A stretch of DNA of 64,000 nucleotides from an uncultured Lachnospiraceae bacterium (GCA_958402795.1 CATXUX010000016.1:1-64000); one strand, 5' to 3'; counted from the stretch's first letter, positions 41,265 to 51,075 are shown. Notes: generated by a model not told the origin, from the sequence alone. Numbers and translations: made by a program.

Positions 41265-42962
41265 TTACTGCTCTGTCGATTCTGCAGATTCTATATCATC
41301 GTAGTAAGAATCCAGATATTTTTGGAAGATATCCAGGTAGTCCTGAAGTCCGTAAGCGTCAAGCTCCTGCAGATAGTTGTCCCAATCTGCATCCGTAAAC
41401 CCGTTCATGATCCATTCTGATTTATAAGCGTTGATTGTCTTCTCAATATCTGCCTGCAGATTTGACGACTCTTGTGAATCCTCGCGATTCATAAACACGT
41501 TGGGATATACATAGTTGTTATTCATATCCGGTGTATAGTATTCTTTGATCCATTCCAGACGATACTGAGCATCATCCGGACATGTTACATATTCATCATA
41601 ATAATCATCCAGAACTGCCAGAGGTCCTCCAACCATCTCAGCCTCTCTTACTTCTACCGGAGAAGCATCTCCCAGAGGCGCATGTACCAGCATTTCTTCA
41701 CCGTCTGCATTTTCACCCAGTTCAAAGATATCGAATTCATCATCTTCTCCGTAGGTTCCCCAGTTGTTCTGCGGAGACTGGAACGGATCATACATCTGAT
41801 CCAGCCATGCACAGACAAGAGCCGGATTCTCTGCAACTGCTGTTACCACACAGCGTCCACGCTCAAAGCCGCTGGTAAAGGAGCCATTCTGAGGAGTGAT
41901 ATTTGTAGTATCTGCTGTCAGCGCCGGCAACGGTACCCAGTCTTCCAGGTTGTCAATATTGGCAACATCCCAGCTAAAACATACACCGTACCGTCCGGAC
42001 TTTCCTTTGGAAACATATGTGGACCACTCCTGTGTAAATGCCTCTGGATCAATCAATCCCTGATCATAAAGGGAATGCAACCATTCAATTCCTTCTTTAT
42101 ACCCCTGCTGTGTCGCAGCGCAAATTACTTCCAGATCATTTGTAACCGCGATATGTCTTGTCTTATCCGCATCACCGTATCCTTCTCCAAATCCGTTTAT
42201 CAGGATACTGGGATCCTGATCGCCGTCATTTATGATGCAAGACATTGGAATGATGCTTCCCTCAATCCCAAACTCTTCCTGCAGCTCTGATGCATTGTCA
42301 CGGAACGCAATCAGCACCTTCTCAAACTCATCCACTGTCTCCGGGATATCAAGTCCAAGGAAATCCAGCCATTTCTTATTGATAAAGCTCATATTTCCCA
42401 CTGTCTGGATCGCTTCTTTCTCAGAACCAAGTTGCTCGATCCAGGGCAGTGCCCAGATATGCCCCTCTGTGTCCGTACACATAGTCCGGTATTCCGGATA
42501 TTTCTCAAATACAGCGCTTAAGTTAGGCATATATGCGTCTATATATTCTTCCAGCGGAATAATGATTCCCTGATCTGCATATTTCAGTAAATCGCTGTCG
42601 CTGAAGCTCGCATTAAAGATAAAATCTGTCAGTGAATTGGGATTCGCCATGTTCAGGGTAATCTTGTCAGCCCACTGATCGCTTTGGATGGCAGTCCATT
42701 CAATGTGGACATTGGTCTCTTCCTCGAGTCTCTGGAAGATAGTACGATTATTGGGATCCGACTCTGTATTAGCCGGATAACTAGTCATACCTGTAAGCGT
42801 TGCTGTCTCAGCCAACGGGAATTCCAATTCAGAAGAATCAACTTCCTGAAACTCACCGTCATTAAGCTGTACGGAATCATTTCCGCCACATGCAGTTAAG
42901 GAAACTACCATTCCTGCCGCCATCGCCGCAGCGATAAAGCACTTAAAATATCTCTTTTTCAT
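41265..42962 (-). CDS. Sugar ABC transporter substrate-binding lipoprotein (LplA type)
   Basis: A 565-residue extracellular binding protein. Signal peptide MKKRYFKCFIAAAMAAGMVV ends in the lipobox LTAC, so the mature protein is lipid-anchored. The large size and ERLEEETNVHIEWTAIQ-type opening match LplA/YtcQ binding proteins rather than MalE. The ATG at 42962 follows AAAGGAG; the upstream ATG at 42986 lies before the ribosome site. It is third in the operon after two permeases. Given GH32 and fructokinase beyond the IS110 element, the likely cargo is sucrose or fructo-oligosaccharide (inferred). Confidence 0.92.
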   Translation of the reverse strand: MKKRYFKCFIAAAMAAGMVVSLTACGGNDSVQLNDGEFQEVDSSELEFPLAETATLTGMTSYPANTESDPNNRTIFQRLEEETNVHIEWTAIQSDQWADKITLNMANPNSLTDFIFNASFSDSDLLKYADQGIIIPLEEYIDAYMPNLSAVFEKYPEYRTMCTDTEGHIWALPWIEQLGSEKEAIQTVGNMSFINKKWLDFLGLDIPETVDEFEKVLIAFRDNASELQEEFGIEGSIIPMSCIINDGDQDPSILINGFGEGYGDADKTRHIAVTNDLEVICAATQQGYKEGIEWLHSLYDQGLIDPEAFTQEWSTYVSKGKSGRYGVCFSWDVANIDNLEDWVPLPALTADTTNITPQNGSFTSGFERGRCVVTAVAENPALVCAWLDQMYDPFQSPQNNWGTYGEDDEFDIFELGENADGEEMLVHAPLGDASPVEVREAEMVGGPLAVLDDYYDEYVTCPDDAQYRLEWIKEYYTPDMNNNYVYPNVFMNREDSQESSNLQADIEKTINAYKSEWIMNGFTDADWDNYLQELDAYGLQDYLDIFQKYLDSYYDDIESAESTEQ

Positions 42963-43006
42963 AATTTTACGACTCCTTTCCTTCATAAGGTTTTTTATTA
43001 AATTTA

Positions 43007-43906
43007 TTATCCTTTTACCGACCCGGCCATGATGCCGCTGTCGAAATACTTCTGGAAAAACGGATACATGACCAGAAGCGGTAAACTTGATACGATAATC
43101 GTCGCGTATTTCAAGAGTTCCGCCAGCTGTGCTCTCTCAGCTGTGCTCTGCATATCCGAGATCATACCGGACTCCGGCTGGTTCTGGATCAGAATGGAAC
43201 GGAGTACCAGCTGAAGAGGCTGTTTGGACGCATCATTCAGATAAATCATAGCATCAAAATAACTGTTCCACATAGCAACGAACTGCCAGAGCGCCAGCAC
43301 CGCAATAACCGGTGTACATACCGGAATCAAGATCTTGAAGAAATACACCAGTTCATCGGCTCCATCTACCTGGGCTGCTTCCCGGAGCTCATCTGGAATT
43401 CCCTGGTAATATGTCCTTGCAATAATCATATTCCATACATTGAAGGCTCCCGGCAGGATGACCGCCCACATGCTGTCAAGCAGACCCAGGTTGTAGATCA
43501 GCAGATAGGTGGGAATCAGTCCCCCTCCAAAGAACATAGTGATCATAAACAGTGTATTAAAGAATCCTCTTCCTCTGAAATTCTTCTGTGACATAGGATA
43601 GGCTGCCAACAGCGTCACTAAAACGGATACTACAGTAAATACTACCGAATAGAGCACCGCGTTCTTGAATCCCACCCAGATCTGCGCGTTGGAGATAACA
43701 CGCTTATACGCGGTCAGTGTCCATTTGCTGAAGTCAAATGTAATTCCCTTGTTCTGTAAAGTGACCGGATCCATAAAGGAAGCTAACACGATATAAATCA
43801 TAGGCACTACAATGGCAACGACAAATAGTCCGAGCAACACGTATCCGCATATCAGCAATGCTTTGTCCTGCCAGGAATATCTGGCAAATCTGCTCTTCTT
43901 TTTCAT
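43007..43906 (-). CDS. Carbohydrate ABC permease (YtcP/CUT1 type)
   Basis: A 299-residue six-helix permease with the EAA loop ELREAAQVDGADELVYFFKI and the C-terminal YPFFQKYFDSGIMAGSVKG end typical of YtcP. The first helix is LLICGYVLLGLFVVAIVVPM. It lies 12 bp after the LplB-type gene and 44 bp before the binding protein. It needs an external ATPase. Confidence 0.93.
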   Translation of the reverse strand: MKKKSRFARYSWQDKALLICGYVLLGLFVVAIVVPMIYIVLASFMDPVTLQNKGITFDFSKWTLTAYKRVISNAQIWVGFKNAVLYSVVFTVVSVLVTLLAAYPMSQKNFRGRGFFNTLFMITMFFGGGLIPTYLLIYNLGLLDSMWAVILPGAFNVWNMIIARTYYQGIPDELREAAQVDGADELVYFFKILIPVCTPVIAVLALWQFVAMWNSYFDAMIYLNDASKQPLQLVLRSILIQNQPESGMISDMQSTAERAQLAELLKYATIIVSSLPLLVMYPFFQKYFDSGIMAGSVKG

Positions 43907-43918
43907 CTTGCTCCTCCT

Positions 43919-44869
43919 TTATAATCCCTTTCCGTCGTTCATCTTCGCGACAATCTTGTTCACTACAATCAGCAGGATGACATTAATCACCGTATTGAAC
44001 AGACCTACAGCGGTCGAAAAGCTGTAATCCCCGTCCAGAAGTCCCCGCTTATAAACATATGTAGCAATAATCTCCGAGGTTTCCATGTTGAGGTCGGTCT
44101 GAAGCGCATAAGCTTTTTCAAATCCAATGCTCATGATATTTCCGGCCTGAAGGATGAACTGGATCACAACCATATCTTTGATTGCAGGCCATTCTACTGC
44201 TTTAATCTGCTGGAAAATATTTGCCCCATCGATAACTGCCGCTTCTTTCAGTTCCTGACTGGCATTAGACAATGACGCGGTGTACATAATCGACGCCCAT
44301 CCGGCTCCCTGCCAAATACCGCTGGCAATATAAATGGTACGGAATGCCTCCGGCATGGTCATAAAGTTGATGTTCGTGTCGAGCAACAAGTTTACTGGCC
44401 CCGTAACTGAGAGGAAAATCCTGACAATACCGCAAAGTACGATCACCGAGATGAAGTTTGGCATATACAATACTAGCTGAATCTTTCTCTTGATGCTTGC
44501 ACTCTGAATCCGATTCAGCAGGAACGCCAGCAGAATTGGAACTGGGAATCCCCACATCAACCCGTAAACACTAAGCTTTAGCGTATTTTCCAGATACTGT
44601 AGAAAATCCGGAGATGACATGAACCTCTGGAAATGTTCCAGTCCTACCCATTCGCTTCCTAATATTCCTCTGATTGGATTATAGTCCTGAAAAGCAATCA
44701 GAACGCCTCCCATTGGTCCATACTTGAAGATTAGAGTAAGCAGCAGAGCAGGCAACAGGAAGATCACATATAACTGCCAGTGCTGTCTTACATACACAAG
44801 CGTATTATGGAGACCTGAGCCTTTTTTCTTTTGTTCCCCTGCTGAAACAACTGTAGAACTTGTTTTCAT
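43919..44869 (-). CDS. Carbohydrate ABC permease (LplB/CUT1 type)
   Basis: A 316-residue permease; cytoplasmic N-terminus, helix YVIFLLPALLLTLIFKYGPM, the LplB signature FQDYNPIRGILGSEWVGLEHF, and EAA loop ELKEAAVIDGANIFQQIKAV. The ATG follows AAGGAGG. It is the first gene of the importer operon, with a good promoter at 44988-45016 and a divergent LacI regulator. Confidence 0.93.
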   Translation of the reverse strand: MKTSSTVVSAGEQKKKGSGLHNTLVYVRQHWQLYVIFLLPALLLTLIFKYGPMGGVLIAFQDYNPIRGILGSEWVGLEHFQRFMSSPDFLQYLENTLKLSVYGLMWGFPVPILLAFLLNRIQSASIKRKIQLVLYMPNFISVIVLCGIVRIFLSVTGPVNLLLDTNINFMTMPEAFRTIYIASGIWQGAGWASIMYTASLSNASQELKEAAVIDGANIFQQIKAVEWPAIKDMVVIQFILQAGNIMSIGFEKAYALQTDLNMETSEIIATYVYKRGLLDGDYSFSTAVGLFNTVINVILLIVVNKIVAKMNDGKGL

Positions 44870-44987
44870 TTTGTCCTCCTTCCTATAATTATCTCTCCCT
44901 TTCCTTTTCCGCTTGCCCCCGTTTTTCTTTCCTACCGATGCCTCTATTTGTGCATTTGTAAAAGTTCGTTCGAGATCTTATATGTAT

Positions 44988-45016
44988 TTTATATCACGTA
45001 TTTTTCTATTCGTCAA
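44988..45016 (-). promoter_or_regulatory. Promoter of the LplB-type importer operon
   Basis: On the minus strand TTGACG (45011-45016) and TATAAA (44988-44993) are 17 bp apart. TTTGTGCATT occurs just downstream (near 44948) and again next to the LacI promoter (near 45159), so it may be part of the operator. The rest of the 335-bp divergent gap is very AT-rich. Confidence 0.7.
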
Positions 45017-45143
45017 CATATTTTTTTACATTTGAATCATTTTTATTTTACATTTTATTTTCACAAATAGATAAAATCCTGCTTCTCGCAATATTGTTTT
45101 AGTTAAAATTTGTAAAATATCACAAAAATATTTATTTTTATAT

Positions 45144-45172
45144 TTGACACATTTTCGTTTGTGCATTATAAT
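45144..45172 (+). promoter_or_regulatory. Consensus promoter of the LacI regulator
   Basis: TTGACA (45144-45149) and TATAAT (45167-45172) are both perfect and 17 bp apart. The spacer contains CGTTTGTGCAT, sharing TTTGTGCATT with the facing promoter region, which suggests autoregulation. Confidence 0.8.
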
Positions 45173-45204
45173 GTAAAACAAATAAGTAGAAGCAGGAGGT
45201 TGCC

Positions 45205-46275
45205 ATGGCAGCTAAAGTTACCATTCAGGATATTGCGGACGCACTTGGCGTTTCCCGCAATACCGTTTCTAAAGCAATCAACAACACCGGCATCCTTGCC
45301 GATTCGACACGGGACAGAGTCCTGAAAAAAGCAGCAGAAATGGGATACAAGCAGTTTTCATATATATCAGTCTCAGACAGCAGGAAATCGGCACTGTCGA
45401 TTTCTTCTCCAAAGGGAAAATGTGAAATTGCTCTCTTTACAGCATCTTTTCTAGGGAATTCGCATTTTGCCTCTCCCATGCTGGATAAATTCCAGAGAGA
45501 GCTCTCACAGCTGGGATACTCGCTCACCATGCACCGAATCATGGCGGATGAGACAGACCGTCTTTCTCTTCCGGCTTCCTTCACAGCGGATCGAACTGCG
45601 GGTATTGTCTGCGTAGAAATGTTCGATCCACAGTACAGTCAAATGCTCTGCGGTCTCAACATACCAATCCTCTTCATAGATTCGGCTGTGACCGGTCTGG
45701 GAGAACCGCTGGAGGCGGACAGATTATATATGGACAACACGTCCTATATGTCCCCCTTTGTCAAAGAGATGACACGCAGAGGGAAGGAAAAAATTGGATT
45801 CATCGGAGAGTATCTCCACTGTCAGTCTTTCTTCGAACGGTATATGGCCTACCGCGACGCTATGTATCTCTTCGGACTGGAATGCCCAGACAAATACTGC
45901 ATCATCGGAAACAAAGAGGGAATTCGCAACCCTTCCTCCACTGACTACCGAGAATATCTGACGGAAAAATTACAACGTCTTGATAACCTTCCTGACGTTT
46001 TTGTCTGTGCCAATGACTTTGTTGCACTGGATGCACTTCAAGTGCTGAAAGACCTTGGCTATTCCGTTCCGGAGGATATTTACCTGTGCGGATTCGACGA
46101 TTCACCTGAATCCAGAATCATAACACCGACCCTGACTACAGTCCATATCCACAGTCAGGTCATGGGATTCGCCGCTGTCCAGATGATCGTATCCCGGATC
46201 GATGAGCCGTCTCTGGACTACCGCATAATGCACACTGAGACTGATCTGATCTACAGAGAATCTACAGGCAACTGA
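45205..46275 (+). CDS. LacI-family transcriptional regulator (fructan/sucrose operon)
   Basis: A 356-residue repressor. Helix-turn-helix TIQDIADALGVSRNTVSKAI is at the N-terminus. The effector domain has EMFDPQYSQMLCGLNIPILF, MTRRGKEKIGFIGEYLHC and FDDSPESRIITPTLTTVHIH. The RBS GCAGGAGG precedes the ATG. It is divergent from the LplB/YtcP/LplA importer and followed by a YesL gene, so it probably represses both sides. Confidence 0.92.
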   Translation: MAAKVTIQDIADALGVSRNTVSKAINNTGILADSTRDRVLKKAAEMGYKQFSYISVSDSRKSALSISSPKGKCEIALFTASFLGNSHFASPMLDKFQRELSQLGYSLTMHRIMADETDRLSLPASFTADRTAGIVCVEMFDPQYSQMLCGLNIPILFIDSAVTGLGEPLEADRLYMDNTSYMSPFVKEMTRRGKEKIGFIGEYLHCQSFFERYMAYRDAMYLFGLECPDKYCIIGNKEGIRNPSSTDYREYLTEKLQRLDNLPDVFVCANDFVALDALQVLKDLGYSVPEDIYLCGFDDSPESRIITPTLTTVHIHSQVMGFAAVQMIVSRIDEPSLDYRIMHTETDLIYRESTGN

Positions 46276-46327
46276 GCGAGAAATAGAGCATGGAAACATT
46301 ATTTCACACTATTCAAGGAGGAAGAAC

Positions 46328-47020
46328 ATGAACAGTTTACTCAACCCTGATAACCCGGTCATGCAGTTTATCACGAAAATCGTAACGTCCGTTTATCTGA
46401 ATATCCTGTGGTTCGTCTGTTGCATTCCGATCTTTACCGTCGGAGCTTCCACGACCGCTCTCTTTTATGTCACAGAAAAAATGGCGAAAAACGAAGAAGG
46501 ACACGTTACATCTGCCTTTTTCCGTTCCTTTAAGGAGAACTTCAGACAAGGCACCGTCATCTGGCTGATTCTCCTCGCCGTCGGGATCGTTCTTGGGATT
46601 GACGGATACATCCTCTGGCATATGAAGTTTGAAAATGCATTCTGGACTCTGTGCTCAGCCGTCTTTCTGGTTGCGCTGGCAGCGTATGCCATCATACTGA
46701 TGTACATTTTTCCGCTTCTGGCAAGATTTGACAACACCACTCTTGCCATGTTCAAGAACGCGATCATAATCGGCATGCGTTTCCTGCTCTGCACCGTACT
46801 GATGGCAGTAATCTATTTTGTCATGGCATTTGTGATCATCAATATTTTCACTCCAGCGGTCATTTTCGGAATGGGGTTCTGTGCTTTTCTGTGTTCCTGC
46901 CTGCTGTCCAATATTCTGCTCATGTGCGAGGGGAAGGGCGAAGTTTCTGAAGAAGAGGCTGAGGAAGATCAGCTGTCTGCAAATGCAGATACAGCTGAAA
47001 CAGTTCACAGCATGAAATAA
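46328..47020 (+). CDS. YesL-family (DUF624) membrane protein
   Basis: A 230-residue protein with five or six helices; starts LLNPDNPVMQFITKIVTSVY and has NILWFVCCIPIFTVGASTTA, the classical YesL/DUF624 opening with the W-x3-C-x-P-I-x-T-x-G-A pattern. The C-terminus is acidic. YesL proteins occur almost only beside LplB-type sugar importers; the function is unproven. It lies 52 bp after the LacI gene on the same strand, with AAGGAGG upstream. Confidence 0.85.
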   Translation: MNSLLNPDNPVMQFITKIVTSVYLNILWFVCCIPIFTVGASTTALFYVTEKMAKNEEGHVTSAFFRSFKENFRQGTVIWLILLAVGIVLGIDGYILWHMKFENAFWTLCSAVFLVALAAYAIILMYIFPLLARFDNTTLAMFKNAIIIGMRFLLCTVLMAVIYFVMAFVIINIFTPAVIFGMGFCAFLCSCLLSNILLMCEGKGEVSEEEAEEDQLSANADTAETVHSMK

Positions 47021-47054
47021 TTCAACTGATAAAAAACAGAAGGGTACTACTGTC

Positions 47055-47720
47055 ATGGAAACAAAAAAGACATTTTCCACAGAAATCGAAAAACTGAAAT
47101 CACTTCACGGGTGGCAGCGCCTCCGGTATATCTGGGATTACTATAAATTTCCTCTGGCAGTGCTTTGTATCCTTATCTATATCATCGGGTATATCATCTA
47201 TGGGCAGGTCACCCATAAAGATACTGTGCTCTGCACTGCACTGATCAATATCTCTGCCGGTGAAGAGTTTACCTCCGATTTGAGTTCTGGTTATCTTGAT
47301 TATCTGGGAAAGGATTCTTCCAGAAATGAAGTAGAGCTCATGACAGAGCTCTATCTCACGGACAACGAATCCGATCCCAACTATGAATATACCTATGCTT
47401 CACAGGTAAAAATCCTAGCTTCTATCAACAGCCAACAGCTAGATGTGATCCTGATGAACCAGGAAGCATTCGACATTCTTTCCCGGAACGATTATTTGTG
47501 CGATCTGGAAGACCTGTTGTCCGACATCGCCCCAGGTCTGTACAGCCAGACAGCGGACTGCATCACAGAAAACAACAAAGCTCTGGACCTCTCTCAGGCG
47601 CTTCTCATACAGCAGACCGGATTCAGCGGCACCGTATACCTTGGAATAGTCGCTAACTCCGAGCGAAAAGACGAGGCAACAGAATACATCAAATACCTAT
47701 TTAACTCGGACACCGAATGA
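47055..47720 (+). CDS. Membrane-anchored protein of unknown function, YesL-linked
   Basis: A 221-residue protein. Residues 1-30 are cytoplasmic (LKSLHGWQRLRYIWDYYKFP), followed by one membrane helix (LAVLCILIYIIGYIIYG) and a ~165-residue outside domain. That domain (SSRNEVELMTELYLTDNESD to IKYLFNSDTE) has alpha/beta spacing and resembles a small solute-binding fold (YASQVKILASINSQQLDVIL). I do not recognise a named family. It lies 34 bp after YesL, suggesting a membrane partner. Confidence 0.7.
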   Translation: METKKTFSTEIEKLKSLHGWQRLRYIWDYYKFPLAVLCILIYIIGYIIYGQVTHKDTVLCTALINISAGEEFTSDLSSGYLDYLGKDSSRNEVELMTELYLTDNESDPNYEYTYASQVKILASINSQQLDVILMNQEAFDILSRNDYLCDLEDLLSDIAPGLYSQTADCITENNKALDLSQALLIQQTGFSGTVYLGIVANSERKDEATEYIKYLFNSDTE

Positions 47721-48052
47721 TCCAAATCGGCAGGCAAGTAATTTTTCTGACTTCATAATATTTAATAGGTTCTCGGAATTTCTAAGTCCCATTCTATGCG
47801 GCTTTCTGGAACTTTTTTATAAATTCCCTCACTTTTTTTCAAAAAATCATCGACAAGGCACCCCCAAAATGCGGTACCTCGCGTCCCTTAATTAACAAAG
47901 GCAGATTCTTCAACTTGGGAAGTCATGGAACCGTTTTCGGAAATTATTATATTGCTTTTTTAAAACAGGATCATTTCTTTGATAAACTTTTCTACTTACA
48001 CCTCTCATCTCATCGAATGATCTCATTTATCATATTGATCCGAACACTTTCC
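47721..48052. other. 332-bp gap without a recognisable gene
   Basis: AT-rich DNA between the convergent genes at 47055 and 48053. I found no open frame with a ribosome site, no strong hairpin with T-run and no repeat. It probably holds only weak transcription ends. Confidence 0.5.
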
Positions 48053-48853
48053 TTACGATTCCACCAATAGCAAAATAGTGAATATGGCTGCTACCAAAAT
48101 CAATACATAAGTCAACGGGCATTTGAAATTGAGCGTAAATCCAATACCAACCTTTTTAGGCACAAACAGTTGCCATTTTGGATACACCTCAGGGATTTCT
48201 CCTATTATGTTATCTCTTATTTTTTGTCCTACACTGTAATTTTGGGCGTAAATCAATAAATGTATCACTAATTCCACTACAAATAATCCGGCAACCATTT
48301 CGTCTTTTAATTCAACCAAGGTACTAAAATAAAATATCCCCAAAGAGATCGACTGCATGATAAGAAAAATTTGCAAAAGTGCATCTTTTCTGTCAAGTAA
48401 TCTACCGATTTGATTATCTTCCAAGTTTATATTCCGCAAAACATTTTGCTCCGAACAATTGTATATGAGACAGAATATTGTTATCGTCAATAATACTATG
48501 ATCGGAATAAATCCTTCCGAATTTCTCCCAACAATAGCAAGCGATACCAAAAGAATTCCTGTTGGTAATACATAAAAATAATTGGGTACTTCCGCATACT
48601 CTCTAACGATCAATAAAGGATCTGACTCTTTACATATCCTTTTCTGATGTGCAGATAAGTAAAATATCATCAAAAGAATATGAGATATAAAAAAGGTCCC
48701 CCAAATACCGGTCTGGATGTCATAAACTTCAAAGAAGAAAATGAATAATACCGCACATATACCGGTAATAATCACTTTCATATTTCGAAAAGACTCTTTG
48801 ACAGAAATTATTATGGTCTGCAGCATAATAAGTCCCATGATTACCAAATACAT
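48053..48853 (-). CDS. Multi-helix membrane protein, DUF5808-like C-terminus
   Basis: A 266-residue protein with about seven helices (for example VIITGICAVLFIFFFEV, IPIIVLLTITIFCLIYNC). Near the end FVPKKVGIGFTLNFKCPLTY, preceded by EIPEVYPKWQL, resembles the DUF5808 motif (FVPKR-GIGWTLNF). The function is unknown. AGGAGG lies 7 nt before the ATG. It is divergent from the LytTR/AgrC-like pair with a perfect palindrome between them, so it is a plausible target of that system. Confidence 0.65.
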   Translation of the reverse strand: MYLVIMGLIMLQTIIISVKESFRNMKVIITGICAVLFIFFFEVYDIQTGIWGTFFISHILLMIFYLSAHQKRICKESDPLLIVREYAEVPNYFYVLPTGILLVSLAIVGRNSEGFIPIIVLLTITIFCLIYNCSEQNVLRNINLEDNQIGRLLDRKDALLQIFLIMQSISLGIFYFSTLVELKDEMVAGLFVVELVIHLLIYAQNYSVGQKIRDNIIGEIPEVYPKWQLFVPKKVGIGFTLNFKCPLTYVLILVAAIFTILLLVES

Positions 48854-48948
48854 TACTACACCTCCTGGATTTCATTCATTATTTTCAGAGTTCTTCAAAT
48901 TTTACAAATTTTACAAACATTTATTTCTGTCTTTCTTTTAATTCTGTT

Positions 48949-48969
48949 TTACAGTATAATACACTGTAA
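48949..48969. promoter_or_regulatory. Perfect palindrome over a -10 in the divergent gap
   Basis: TTACAGT, seven bases, ACTGTAA. The centre includes TATAAT (48955-48960) reading towards the LytTR gene, and TATTAT in the other direction. The ACAGT halves recall LytTR sites, though those are usually direct repeats. It is a likely shared operator for both divergent genes. Confidence 0.5.
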
Positions 48970-49072
48970 CTTCCTGACTGCTATTTTATTTACGGCTCAG
49001 CCAAAAAACAAGACATACGGTACGAACGGTAATTTTTTGTAATGATCGGTCAATATAAAGGAGGATATGAAT

Positions 49073-49816
49073 ATGAGCCTGCCAAAATATACTCTGGGTG
49101 TCTGCGATGATGAAGTATACTGGCAAAATGAACTTATAACAAATTGCCGGGCGCTACAGGCAAATAAGCCTTTTGAATTTGAATACCACATTTTTTCCTC
49201 CGGAGAAGAATTAATGAAAAATAAAATTGATTTGGATATCCTTTTTTTGGACGAGGAAATGTATAAAATTTCCGGTCAAATGGTAAAGGACTATTTTGAA
49301 GACCACAATATAAATACAATGATTGTTTTTGTAACCAGCCATACAGAAATCTTGTATGATTCCTTTGGGAAAAACGTATATGGCTTTTTAAACAAGCCTA
49401 TTATCTTTTCTGATTTTTCTAAAATCATGAATAAGCTGCTTGACAAATTAAACAATGCGCAATACATTATTGTTCCTGTCTCGATTCATGGTGAACAGAA
49501 AATATTATGTAAAAATATTCTTTACATTCAGGCAGAAGGCAATTATGTAAAAATTGTTTTGGAGAATTTAAGTGAATATCTTATTCGAAAAAATCTGAAT
49601 GAGATCAAGCAGCTTATACGCTATAAATATATTGTATGTGTTCATAAGTCCTACCTTGTTAATTTAGCTCAACAATGTAAATTGACTCCGAATTGCGCTT
49701 CACTTATACTGAAAACAGGCATCGAAATTCCTGTTGCCAGGCGCAGGAAAAAAGAAGTACAGCAATTATACCTGGAATTTATAACGGAACGGGCAAATAT
49801 ATTATGGGAATCTTAA
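49073..49816 (+). CDS. LytTR-family response regulator (AgrA-like)
   Basis: A 247-residue regulator. Receiver domain with CDDEVYWQ, the acceptor Asp in DILFLDEEM, FVTSHTE and Lys in FLNKPI. C-terminal LytTR DNA-binding domain with ILYIQAEGNYVKIVLEN, YIVCVHKSYLVNLA and IPVARRRKKEVQQLYLEF. AAGGAGG is 8 nt before the ATG at 49073; the ATG at 49067 is too close. It overlaps the kinase gene by 13 nt. Confidence 0.9.
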   Translation: MSLPKYTLGVCDDEVYWQNELITNCRALQANKPFEFEYHIFSSGEELMKNKIDLDILFLDEEMYKISGQMVKDYFEDHNINTMIVFVTSHTEILYDSFGKNVYGFLNKPIIFSDFSKIMNKLLDKLNNAQYIIVPVSIHGEQKILCKNILYIQAEGNYVKIVLENLSEYLIRKNLNEIKQLIRYKYIVCVHKSYLVNLAQQCKLTPNCASLILKTGIEIPVARRRKKEVQQLYLEFITERANILWES

Positions 49817-51075
49817 ATACTGAAAGTTTTGATGTAGTTATTAATTTTTTACTTATCCTGGTTTTATTTTCAAAGCATCTTACAAAAGTGCATTTTAAAT
49901 ATATCGCATGCTTTGTAATTGCCATTATTTCTTTAACCGGTCTATACTTTTTCCCTGCTCAGGGGATATTAGTAATTGTTGATCTTTTATTATGCTTATT
50001 ATTTGTTTTTGTTTTATTGGAAGAAAACTGGTATGAAAAAATTTTTTCATTTTTACTCGTTTACATTTTATCTTCCTTAATCTATCAATGTTTTGCTTTA
50101 GTTATGGATTTGTTGCTTAACCTGCCGATCTTTAGCGGAATGAACACTGTTACGGAACAAGCTACTACAAAATTGCTCGTAATAATAGCTTTGATCGGAT
50201 TTCTTTTTATTGTGCGGAAAATCCACTATTATTTTATGTTGTCTTTTGTTGATAAAATATTTTTATGCTGTTACAGTGGCGTGGTCTGCACTATATTAAC
50301 TCTGTTTCATTTGGACCAGGCTGATGCTAATTATACTGTGTTACATTTATTTGCAATTCTTTGTATTGCATCCGCCGGAATCCTGATTTCTTATCTTACG
50401 GCGCCTTCAAGGAAAAACAGGGATTTAAAAATAATATATAGCCAGAATCAATATATTAAAACACTGAAAGCCTACTATAATGAAATAAAAGAAAATGCCT
50501 TAGAAATCCGGAAATTACGGCATGATTTCCGAAACCATATTAACGTCCTGAAAGGACTTTTAGATTCTGACAACATGGAACAGGCTAAAGCATACATCCA
50601 GAGCATTGATAATAACATCACTCAAAGAACCACTGCGATTCCCAATGTAGGGAATGCCCTGGTTAATGCAGTCCTCTTACAAAAAAGTTTAGAATTTCCA
50701 GAAATCAAAATCGTATTCAAGGGAACCATATCCGAAACATTACATGTCGACGATTATGATCTCTGTACTATCTTAAATAATTTACTGGATAATGCACTGG
50801 AATATAGTTCTAAGAACAATTTTAAGCCGGTTCATTTATACATATATCAGGAAGACGCCGTTTTACTACTGAAATTAGAGAACTATATATCTGCACCTGT
50901 TGATACCGATGCTTTCAATAAAACATCAAAAAAAGATTCTCAGTTTCATGGTTTGGGACTTCAAAATGTACGGGATACTCTCGAGCATTATCATGGTTCT
51001 CTGACATATACACAAGATTCCGGTAAATTAAGCGCAAATGTTCAGCTTTTTTTACACTCAAACACTGGAAAATAA
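49804..51075 (+). CDS. AgrC-like sensor histidine kinase (HPK10, GHKL type)
   Basis: A 423-residue protein. The N-terminal half is a bundle of about seven helices without a large external domain (for example FLLILVLFSKHLTKVH, IIALIGFLFIVRKIHYY). The kinase part has KLRHDFRNHINVLKGLL (His acceptor, HDFRNH box), TILNNLLDNALEYS (N-box) and GLGLQNVRDTLEHYHGSL (G-box). This is the quorum-peptide kinase architecture. No AgrB or AgrD-like gene is visible nearby. Its start overlaps the regulator gene end, so the two are translationally coupled. Confidence 0.9.
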   Translation: MGILNTESFDVVINFLLILVLFSKHLTKVHFKYIACFVIAIISLTGLYFFPAQGILVIVDLLLCLLFVFVLLEENWYEKIFSFLLVYILSSLIYQCFALVMDLLLNLPIFSGMNTVTEQATTKLLVIIALIGFLFIVRKIHYYFMLSFVDKIFLCCYSGVVCTILTLFHLDQADANYTVLHLFAILCIASAGILISYLTAPSRKNRDLKIIYSQNQYIKTLKAYYNEIKENALEIRKLRHDFRNHINVLKGLLDSDNMEQAKAYIQSIDNNITQRTTAIPNVGNALVNAVLLQKSLEFPEIKIVFKGTISETLHVDDYDLCTILNNLLDNALEYSSKNNFKPVHLYIYQEDAVLLLKLENYISAPVDTDAFNKTSKKDSQFHGLGLQNVRDTLEHYHGSLTYTQDSGKLSANVQLFLHSNTGK

